Shown here: one piece after another, positions 1 to 4,952 of the stretch
Numbering within the stretch: position 1 is the stretch's first letter
Layout: every line of letters starts with the position of its first letter
Assembly (NCBI GenBank): GCA_030054275.1
Contig: JASGCF010000013.1
Location: 15,060 to 24,175, forward strand
Direction: 5' to 3'
Origin: Limnohabitans sp.
GTDB taxonomy: Bacteria > Planctomycetota > Phycisphaerae > Phycisphaerales > SM1A02
Length of the DNA stretch: 9,116 nt
Program-made: the position numbers and the translations under genes
Notes under the pieces: generated by a model
Databases searched by the model: none
Seen by the model: the letters and a program-made list of their open reading frames with translations, nothing else
What the model was told of the DNA's origin: nothing

Positions 1-153
1 TCCACCGTTCGGGCCACCAGATCCATTCGAACCTTGCTTGCCGTCACCCGACGGCCGGTCAGATCCGGCCATCGCCAGTCGCGTGTTCGCGAAGTTCGAG
101 GATGACGGTGAGACCCGAGAGAGAAGTTGGAAAATCAGTCCCTTCATGCGCAT
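1..153 (-). CDS. 5' end of an unidentified leftward gene (partial)
   Basis: An open frame reads leftward off the window edge. It begins at an ATG at 153, directly preceded by an in-frame TGA, so the frame cannot extend further upstream. Other starts are the ATG at 147 and one at 72. A GGA six bases before the 153 start is a passable ribosome binding site, while the start at 72 has none. The first residues after 153 are MRMKGLIFQLLSRVSP. From the internal methionine at 72 the protein becomes rich in Gly, Ser, Asn, Asp and Pro (MAGSDRPSGDGKQGSNG and on), which suggests a disordered N-terminal tail. No domain is visible in the 51 codons available, so no function is assigned. It lies downstream of the LptE-like gene on the same strand and could be co-transcribed with it. 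Confidence 0.4.
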   Translation of the reverse strand, partial: MRMKGLIFQLLSRVSPSSSNFANTRLAMAGSDRPSGDGKQGSNGSGGPNGG

Positions 154-242
154 TCACTTTCCGGCGTTGCACCGGCCTTCACAATTTGCAAACTCTGAAG
201 AGCCGCGGAGAGTTCGACCAAAGTCTGACGAGCACTCCACAT
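144..242 (-). CDS. Possible 32-residue small ORF before the partial leftward gene
   Basis: A short leftward ORF starts at the ATG at 242 and encodes 32 residues, beginning MWSARQTLVELSAALQ and ending in ATPESECA. Its stop overlaps the ATG at 147 of the next gene in an ATGA arrangement, as translationally coupled genes often do. A GGGGA run sits only two bases before its ATG, closer than a normal Shine-Dalgarno spacing. The middle of the peptide could form an amphipathic helix. I recognise no family. It may be a leader peptide, or chance open frame in a gap. Confidence 0.22.
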   Translation of the reverse strand: MWSARQTLVELSAALQSLQIVKAGATPESECA

Positions 243-308
243 CGTCCCCAATCTGCCTCTACCGAATTGCCTCTACGGAGTCGCCGCTCGCTTCTCCGCC
301 CTGCTTGC

Positions 309-815
309 TTACCACTGTGATCGCATCGCGGACACGAGTTCGCGAGCAAGCTGCTCTACGGCTGCAAACCTTCCGAGTTCGAGCGGCTCGCGTGCAGGAT
401 AGGAGGGCACAAAGAGCGCAGACGACTCCACACCCTCCTTTGCCACAATCCGTTCGCCCGAGCGCAGGTCGACCCATTCGAAGTCTGCACGCACCCGCAC
501 CATCATTTCGTTGGCCAAGCCGGTCGCTGGATCCTTGGAAAGTTCGACGAGGTCGATCGAAACCAAGGTTCCGCGCAAGACCGTGTCTGCGGTTGCTTCC
601 GATCGCACTTTGTAAGGCGTGCTGGACTCAACTTCAGAGACCAACGCGTTCGCAAGATCAAGTTCAAAGCCGCGCATGAAACTCTGATTGCGAAAGATCG
701 GCAGGGCGACGCTGCGATATTTCGACGAGTAACTCGATGCGGCTGCGTAGCCCTCGTTGGGCGATGACGCACAACCAACCAAAATCCCGCTGAAGATGGC
801 GCAGATGAGGGACAT
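309..815 (-). CDS. lptE: LptE-like LPS-assembly lipoprotein
   Basis: A 168-residue predicted outer-membrane lipoprotein of the LptE type. In the known family LptE plugs the LptD barrel that inserts lipopolysaccharide into the outer leaflet. The start gives a short hydrophobic signal peptide ending in the lipobox LVGC, with the lipidated Cys at residue 15. Family features follow: GY soon after the Cys, a beta-strand reading SVALPIFRNQSF (about 35-46) that matches the usual 'V-P-F-N' strand, then a helix FELDLANALVSEVE (50-63), a YKV strand, and the ADTVLRGTL strand (76-84). The length is normal for the family. A GTG at 818 is an alternative start. The frame stays open to 1169, but that part is antisense-like and overlaps the preceding gene. 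No strong ribosome binding site is seen. The gene follows the BamD-like gene on the same strand, so both probably serve outer-membrane assembly. The family call rests on pattern, not on a search. Confidence 0.7.
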   Translation of the reverse strand: MSLICAIFSGILVGCASSPNEGYAAASSYSSKYRSVALPIFRNQSFMRGFELDLANALVSEVESSTPYKVRSEATADTVLRGTLVSIDLVELSKDPATGLANEMMVRVRADFEWVDLRSGERIVAKEGVESSALFVPSYPAREPLELGRFAAVEQLARELVSAMRSQW

Positions 816-898
816 CACGCCCGCCGAGCGCCGCAGCGTTTCGCACGCAGCATGGCATGCGGGCAGATCACGCGCGGCCAAAAGGCGGCAATTCCAAA

Positions 899-943
899 GT
901 GGTCGAGGTCGTTGAGGGCGTTGAAGTCGTTGAGGTCGTTGAG
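899..943. repeat. 9-bp tandem repeat between the BamD-like and LptE-like genes
   Basis: About five consecutive 9-bp units follow the consensus GTCGTTGAG on the + strand. Three copies (908-916, 926-934, 935-943) are identical, one differs at two positions (917-925) and the first (899-907) is more diverged. The tract lies in the 167-bp gap between the stop of the BamD-like gene and the LptE-like start. It contains no stop in several frames, which explains the spurious ORFs across it. Confidence 0.85.
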
Positions 944-982
944 GTCTGGGCGACAAGCGAGGTGATGGGGGTAGCAATTGGT

Positions 983-2224
983 TCACGAGTTCGCACCTCC
1001 TGCCGCACCGTCTGCCGAACCTGCTGCTGGCGCTTGCGATGGTTTCTGCGATGGTGAGCGAGACGATGCAGTCGTGGACGCAGACTTCGAATCCGAAGTT
1101 TCGGGTGTCGCCGGAATGGGTGTGCCTTCGAGCGACTCTGGCACAACGATGTTGGGCATTTGATCCCACTCGATTCCCAAAAGTTCCTTGCGCAGCGTGC
1201 GATAGTCGGGCGCCTCACGCACCACACTTGCCGGCAATTTTGCCACGATTGTTGGCACAAGTCGCAGCGCCTCGAGTGTCGCAATGGACTTTGGATGACG
1301 CTGCACCAATCGACGAATCGACATCTCTGCAGAAATCGGGTCGTTCACCTCGAGGTACCAATTTGCGGTCGCTAGAAACTTTGCAGCTTCGGATTCTTCG
1401 ATGCGAACCAACACGCTTGAAGCACCGATTTGTTGCGCGAGGCCAGGCTGCAGCGCTTGCATCGAGCGAAGTTTTGCACGCGCCTCGAGCAAGCCGCTTG
1501 CGTCGTACTCGGGGCCGCGGAATCCAGCGAGATACGAGTAAATCAGCCGCAAGCGCGCCTTATTCACTTGCGCACTGCGTGGGTAGTTCTCAAGAAAAAT
1601 CGAATAGGCCTCTGCGGCCATGATCATTTCACGGCGGCCGAAGTAGAAGTCGGCGAGCGCCATGCCAGCCTTTTCGCCAAGTTCGCTGCCAGGCAAGCGC
1701 TCTTGAATTCGAATCAGCAGTTCTTGGGCATCTTCGCTCGCATCGATCAGACGAAATGTTCCGAAGAACCGCTTCTTAAGTCCGTTCGCATAACTCTCGG
1801 CGATCTGGAATTCGCGCTCGAGCGTGGGAATAAAGACATCGCTGCCGTAATAGCGTCGTGCGATTTCCTCGTAATCAAACAGTGCTTCGTGTTCGTCGCC
1901 GGCAGCGAGTTTCGCGTCGCCGCGGATCAGAAGCGCGTCGGCGCGATAGCGCGAAAGCGGATACCGCTCGATGAAGGCGTTCGCCAAGTTTTTCGCACGC
2001 GACGCTTCGCCCTGTACAAGTGCGCGGCGTGCGTTCAGGAGTTGCGCTTCCTCGCCAGTCGGATCGGTCGCGACGACTTTCTGCCAACGATCAAGCGCGT
2101 CGAGTTCGTAGCGTTCAGATTGCGCGTGCGTTGTCTGCGCAAGCACCGTCGCAAGCAGGGCGAACGCAAGGGCTGTCGAGCGCGATCGGAGGGCAAGAAA
2201 TGCTGGGCGGACCAAACGAGTCAT
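983..2224 (-). CDS. TPR-repeat periplasmic protein, BamD-like
   Basis: A 413-residue secreted protein with tetratricopeptide-type helices. The chosen ATG gives a clean signal peptide: basic residues at 3-15, a hydrophobic core at about 17-29, and a likely signal peptidase I site after THA (residue 34). TPR-like helical pairs run from about 57 to 310. They include segments typical of BamD/YbgF-type proteins, such as ADALLIRGDAKLAAGDEHEA (95-114) and AAEAYSIFLENYPRSAQVNK (203-222). The tail from about 368 to 413 is rich in Ser, Thr, Pro, Ala and Gly and probably disordered. BamD is a component of the machine that folds outer-membrane beta-barrel proteins and is normally a lipoprotein. Here there is no lipobox Cys, so either it is a soluble periplasmic relative or the BamD label is too specific. 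No Shine-Dalgarno is obvious before the ATG. The LptE-like gene downstream supports a role in the cell envelope. Confidence 0.7.
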   Translation of the reverse strand: MTRLVRPAFLALRSRSTALAFALLATVLAQTTHAQSERYELDALDRWQKVVATDPTGEEAQLLNARRALVQGEASRAKNLANAFIERYPLSRYRADALLIRGDAKLAAGDEHEALFDYEEIARRYYGSDVFIPTLEREFQIAESYANGLKKRFFGTFRLIDASEDAQELLIRIQERLPGSELGEKAGMALADFYFGRREMIMAAEAYSIFLENYPRSAQVNKARLRLIYSYLAGFRGPEYDASGLLEARAKLRSMQALQPGLAQQIGASSVLVRIEESEAAKFLATANWYLEVNDPISAEMSIRRLVQRHPKSIATLEALRLVPTIVAKLPASVVREAPDYRTLRKELLGIEWDQMPNIVVPESLEGTPIPATPETSDSKSASTTASSRSPSQKPSQAPAAGSADGAAGGANS

Positions 2225-2356
2225 GGGCCGCGATCGTACGCGCGAATGGGGCAGTTCCTCAAACGGCCGATCCTGTGGAAATTTTGGCAAGTTGGTCGAT
2301 GGGTTTGGCTCACAAGTCGCGAAGAACAGTTGGACGCGTACCTCGGCGGAGATCTG
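2225..2356. promoter_or_regulatory. Divergent intergenic region between the BamD-like and kinase genes
   Basis: This 132-bp gap separates two divergent start codons, so promoters for both directions must lie in or near it. It holds an A/T-richer patch around 2279-2290 (AAATTTTGGCAAG) within G+C-rich sequence. I could not fix a convincing -35/-10 pair on either strand. The region is called from gene arrangement, not from promoter motifs. Confidence 0.4.
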
Positions 2357-3406
2357 ATGCAGGTTGCCATCCTCTTCAACCCCATTTCGGGTACCGGACG
2401 AGCGCTCGTGACGGCGGAGCGGCTGCGTGACGAGTTGACGCTGTCCGGTTCTTGTGTCCGGCTTGTTCCGACCGAGCGGCGCGATCCAGCGCTGTGGCTT
2501 CGGCCGAAACTGGTTGGATGTGATGCCGCTGTGATCGCTGGAGGCGACGGAGCGGTGCGAATGGCTGTCGCTGAACTTTCGCGGGCGAAGGTGCCACTTT
2601 GGCATGCGCCATGTGGTACGGAAAATCTCTTCGCGCGAGCGTTCAAGATGACGCGCGACAGCAACGATATCGCACGCGCGCTGATCGACCGCAAAACGCG
2701 GTTGATCGATCTTGGCGCGGTGACGGGCGCGGTGACGGGTGCCGTGACGAGGTCGGTGACGAGGTCGGTGATGGGGTCGGTGATGGGGTCGGTTGCGGGG
2801 GACGAGTCTTGCGGGCGTTCGACAGACGCCGTGGTCGAGGGCTCGCCCCAACGCGGAACGCCATCAGAACACTTCGCCATCATGGGTTCCATCGGTTTCG
2901 ACGCGGATGTCGTCCATGCGCTTGACGCGTGTCGGACGGGCGGAATCTCACATCTTTCCTATGCAGGGCCGATCCAGCGGTGTCTTGCGTCTTGGAAGCC
3001 CGCTGAACTCGACTGGACCATCGACGGCGAATCTGAGGCGCTCGGCGCGGGCATGGTGGTTGTTGGCAACCTCCCTGAGTACGGTGTTCGGTTGAATCCT
3101 GCCCGCGATGCCCATCCATCCGACGGCATGCTTGATGCTGTTTTTCTGCCCGCGCGCAACGCACTTGAACTCGCTGCGTGGGTGCCGCTGCTGCGATTCG
3201 GCCTTCACATGGAGCTCGCACCCGCGCGGTCTGGATTTCGCGCGCGACGCGGGGCCGTCGTGCGTTTGCGGTCGTCGCGGTCGACCCTGTTACAACTCGA
3301 TGGCGACCCGTCGCGAGCCGCGGCCGTCGATAGCCGAGAATTCCGCGTGCTGCCCAACGCGCTGCCGGTGCTTCTACCCCATTCGAATCACCATCCGGTC
3401 CAGTGA
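2357..3406 (+). CDS. Diacylglycerol kinase catalytic-domain protein (lipid kinase family)
   Basis: A 349-residue protein of the DgkB/YegS-type lipid kinase family, which phosphorylates diacylglycerol or related lipids using ATP at the inner membrane. The start has GGAG five bases upstream. The N-terminal catalytic domain shows the opening strand and loop VAILFNPISGTGRA (3-16), the glycine-rich nucleotide motif as GGDGA (62-66) instead of the usual GGDGT, and PCGTENLFAR (85-94) where most members have a GTGNDFAR-like motif. The C-terminal domain begins at FAIMGSIGFDADVV (173-186) and includes DGMLDAVFLP (256-265) and LDGDPSR (314-320). Between the domains lies an insertion of about 50 residues that starts with a four-residue repeat (120-147) encoded by a 12-bp tandem repeat. 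The substrate cannot be deduced and could be a lipid other than diacylglycerol. It is divergent from the BamD-like gene and is followed by the flagellar genes, with no obvious functional link to them. Confidence 0.8.
   Translation: MQVAILFNPISGTGRALVTAERLRDELTLSGSCVRLVPTERRDPALWLRPKLVGCDAAVIAGGDGAVRMAVAELSRAKVPLWHAPCGTENLFARAFKMTRDSNDIARALIDRKTRLIDLGAVTGAVTGAVTRSVTRSVMGSVMGSVAGDESCGRSTDAVVEGSPQRGTPSEHFAIMGSIGFDADVVHALDACRTGGISHLSYAGPIQRCLASWKPAELDWTIDGESEALGAGMVVVGNLPEYGVRLNPARDAHPSDGMLDAVFLPARNALELAAWVPLLRFGLHMELAPARSGFRARRGAVVRLRSSRSTLLQLDGDPSRAAAVDSREFRVLPNALPVLLPHSNHHPVQ
2714..2797 (+). repeat. Seven 12-bp tandem repeats inside the kinase gene
   Basis: Seven consecutive 12-bp units encode GAVT, GAVT, GAVT, RSVT, RSVM, GSVM and GSVA. 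Codon two is GCG, GCC or TCG and codon three is nearly always GTG. Neighbouring units are most alike, which suggests stepwise duplication and drift. The unit is a multiple of three, so gain or loss of a unit keeps the frame. It lies in the loop between the catalytic and C-terminal domains. Confidence 0.9.
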
Positions 3407-3430
3407 ACCGAGTCGTTTCGAGGTTCTGGC

Positions 3431-3451
3431 GGGGTTTCGGGTGGGTTCGGG
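3431..3451 (+). other. Canonical G-quadruplex motif downstream of the kinase gene
   Basis: Four runs of at least three G occur within 21 bases: 3431-3434, 3439-3441, 3443-3445 and 3449-3451. The loops are TTTC, T and TTC. This meets the usual G3+N1-7 rule. It lies 25 bases after the kinase stop and about 77 bases before the sigma-54 -24 element, on the strand that is transcribed sense. Confidence 0.6.
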
Positions 3452-3527
3452 ACGATGTCGGAGCACAACTTCGACCTCGCAGGGTACTTCAGACTCAAGT
3501 CGCACTGGAAATCAACCGAAACCGAAA

Positions 3528-3541
3528 GGCAGCGTGATTGC
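3528..3541 (+). promoter_or_regulatory. Candidate sigma-54 (RpoN) promoter of the flagellar block
   Basis: GGCA at 3528-3531 and TTGC at 3538-3541 give the GG-N10-GC spacing that sigma-54 requires. They match eight core bases of the TGGCAC-N5-TTGC consensus; the flanking T and C are replaced by A and G. The predicted transcription start is near 3553, giving a leader of about 40 bases to the fliL ATG. Sigma-54 control of flagellar genes is known in many bacteria. A small inverted repeat, CCGAG-AGAGC-CTCGG (3541-3555), spans the predicted start. Confidence 0.55.
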
Positions 3542-3592
3542 CGAGAGAGCCTCGGTCTTCGCATTGGTGCTGCTTCCGGAGGAGTGAGTCCC

Positions 3593-4177
3593 ATGGCCGA
3601 CAAGAAGTCTGAGTCAACGCCAGCGGCAGCCACAGAAGGCGCAGCAGCCCCGAAGAAGGGCGGCGGATTGAAGTTCGCATTGATGACCGTGGTGCTCCTG
3701 GCCGTCGAGGCAGGTGTTCTGTTTGCGCTGTTCGCAGCGGGGCAGCCAAAGGGCGCCAATGCAGACCACATCGCAGCAGGACCTGAAAAGCACGCGGAAG
3801 AAGCAAAATTCGACGACTTCCTCGCATTCGATGGGAAAGCGACGAACGATCTTTCTGGCGCAACCTTTCAGTACGGCATCCGCGTGTACTTCACCGTGCG
3901 AGAGTCGCACAAGGCGAAACTTGAAGATGTGGTGAAGCGCGCAGAGGGCCGCATTCAAGGGGCCATCAGCGATATCGCGCGCACCGCAGAACCGCAGCAT
4001 TTCCGCGAGCCGCTTTTCGACACGCTTCGGCGTCGAATCGAGACTTCGATGCGCGCACTCTTCGACAAGCAGTACAAGGTCGACGGTGCGGCAGCCGGTG
4101 GACACGGCACGGAAGAGTTCATCGAGATCGAGGGCGTGACGGTCATCATCGGCAGCGGTATCCGCATCAGTCGGTGA
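3593..4177 (+). CDS. fliL: Flagellar basal-body protein FliL
   Basis: A 194-residue single-pass inner-membrane protein. FliL surrounds or supports the stator units and affects torque and swimming. The start has an excellent ribosome binding site, GGAGGAG, eight bases upstream. The frame runs back to an ATG at 3455, but that start would lie upstream of the predicted promoter and has no good binding site. A short Lys/Ala/Pro-rich cytoplasmic segment (1-26) is followed by one transmembrane helix (about 28-50, LKFALMTVVLLAVEAGVLFA). A periplasmic linker comes next, then the FliL domain from about 88: FQYGIRVYFTV, then the helix HKAKLEDVVKRAEGRIQGAI, then LFDTLRRRIETSMRALF, ending in the strand GVTVIIGSGIRISR. 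The length is typical. It is first in the flagellar block and is followed by a terminator. Confidence 0.85.
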   Translation: MADKKSESTPAAATEGAAAPKKGGGLKFALMTVVLLAVEAGVLFALFAAGQPKGANADHIAAGPEKHAEEAKFDDFLAFDGKATNDLSGATFQYGIRVYFTVRESHKAKLEDVVKRAEGRIQGAISDIARTAEPQHFREPLFDTLRRRIETSMRALFDKQYKVDGAAAGGHGTEEFIEIEGVTVIIGSGIRISR

Positions 4178-4235
4178 CCGCGCGTCATCTTGGTTGATCG
4201 GCCTCAGCGGGCGATCTCCAGCCACACCATGCGTC

Positions 4236-4276
4236 AACGGCCGCCGCGTCGGGTCCCCCCGCGCGGCCGTTTTGTT
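4236..4276 (+). terminator. Rho-independent terminator after fliL
   Basis: A perfect nine-base inverted repeat, AACGGCCGC at 4236-4244 and GCGGCCGTT at 4263-4271, is separated by an 18-base G/C-rich loop. It is followed by T-rich sequence (TTTTGTT, 4270-4276). It begins 59 bases after the fliL stop. The long loop and the interrupted T-run make it moderate in strength, so some readthrough into fliN is possible. Confidence 0.6.
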
Positions 4277-4508
4277 GCTGTGGCTTCATCGCTCAAGGCG
4301 CAGAAAGCGCCGTTCCCAGGCCCGTCGATCCGGAATCTCACCTCGGCAGGACCTGCGGATGAAAGGCCGAAGCTGCGCGGACGATTCTCTGCAGGCGCAA
4401 GCCTTGCGCTGCCGATCAGGGCATGTCCGGAGAGATGTTCATGGATAGGAAGTCCATGGCTCCGGGCGTGTGCAGGCGAATATCAGGCGGAGCCTGAGGA
4501 AGCCCACC
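4277..4508 (+). promoter_or_regulatory. Structured, GGA-rich leader upstream of fliN
   Basis: This 232-bp stretch has no convincing gene but a series of inverted repeats. They are GGCGC-AGAAA-GCGCC (4297-4311), TCGGC with GCCGA (4343-4370, long loop), GCGCAA-GCC-TTGCGC with flanking GCA/TGC (4391-4412), a two-part stem CCGGAG...CTCCGG enclosing CATGGA-TAGGAAG-TCCATG (4427-4465), and CAGGC-GGA-GCCTG (4484-4496). Nine GGA triplets occur between 4332 and 4500. One is in the apical loop of the large hairpin (4448-4450), one is the loop of the last hairpin (4489-4491), and one is in the fliN ribosome binding site (4498-4500). Such a layout resembles targets of the translational regulator CsrA/RsmA. 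The function is inferred only from these patterns; no known riboswitch class was recognised and no promoter was found. Confidence 0.45.
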
Positions 4509-4892
4509 ATGTCTGGAACCAATCCCAGCAGCGATTCCGGAACCACTCTCTCCGCCTCCCCGTCCGCGGGAACATCGGTCGCCTCAGCCTCGCCGACAGC
4601 GGTTGGCTTGCCCGATTTCGGCGCTGCATCTATCTCCGGTGCCACCCCGGGAGCAATCGGCCTGCTTGGTGATGTGTCGCTTCAAGTGCGCATCGAACTT
4701 GGTCGCACGAAGATGTTGGTTGAGGATGTCTTGCGACTCAACGCAGACTCTGTCGTGGAACTCGACAAAGCTGCGGGTGACCCCGTCGACATTTATGTGA
4801 ACGGTCGTCGCATCGCGCGCGGCGAAGTCTTGGTGTTGAACGAGAATTTCTGTGTGCGTGTGAGCGAAATTCTCGAGCCGTTCTCGGCCTAA
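4509..4892 (+). CDS. fliN: Flagellar motor switch protein FliN
   Basis: A 127-residue C-ring protein. With FliM and FliG, FliN forms the switch complex at the cytoplasmic base of the motor; it also docks the export ATPase complex. AGGA lies eight bases before the ATG; a GTG at 4470 in the same frame is a weaker alternative. Residues 1-50 are rich in Ser, Thr, Ala and Gly and look disordered. The SpoA (surface presentation of antigens) domain follows: LLGDVSLQVRIELGRTKM (about 54-71), VEDVLRLNADSVVELDK, GDPVDIYVNGRRIARGEV and VRVSEILEP. This matches the family closely. There is only one SpoA domain and no FliY-type extra domain. fliM, often the upstream neighbour, is missing from this locus. 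Confidence 0.92.
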   Translation: MSGTNPSSDSGTTLSASPSAGTSVASASPTAVGLPDFGAASISGATPGAIGLLGDVSLQVRIELGRTKMLVEDVLRLNADSVVELDKAAGDPVDIYVNGRRIARGEVLVLNENFCVRVSEILEPFSA

Positions 4893-4952
4893 TCCAGCAG
4901 CAACTCTAAGGGGGCATTTCGCAGTGATTTGTGAAGTGTCCGAGGGTGGACC

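Noticed and set aside
857..1057. + strand ORF with a Val-Glu repeat peptide
   Set aside because: It is only the 9-bp repeat read in the opposite sense, then antisense to the end of the BamD-like gene; no ribosome binding site is seen.
1430..2356. Long + strand open frame leading into the lipid kinase gene (309 codons upstream of its start)
   Set aside because: It lies antisense to the BamD-like gene, has no family features and no ribosome binding site, and the kinase begins normally at 2357 with GGAG at the right distance.
2225..2851. Upstream extension of the BamD-like reading frame
   Set aside because: It is antisense to the kinase gene, its sequence is repetitive Arg/His/Pro from the kinase repeats, and the signal peptide at 2224 marks the true start.
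3401..3416. CGGT/ACCG inverted repeat at the kinase stop as a terminator
   Set aside because: The stem is only four base pairs and is not followed by a T-run.
3455..3592. 46-residue N-terminal extension of FliL
   Set aside because: Most of it lies upstream of the predicted transcription start; the ATG at 3593 has an ideal GGAGGAG site and gives a normal FliL.
4411..4418. GCCGATCA as a sigma-28 -10 box for fliN
   Set aside because: No TAAA-like -35 element lies at the required distance, and the bases are partly inside a hairpin stem.
4190..4672. + strand ORF across the fliL-fliN gap and into fliN in another frame
   Set aside because: It runs through the terminator and overlaps fliN out of frame; composition is random-like (Arg, Pro, Ser) with no domain.
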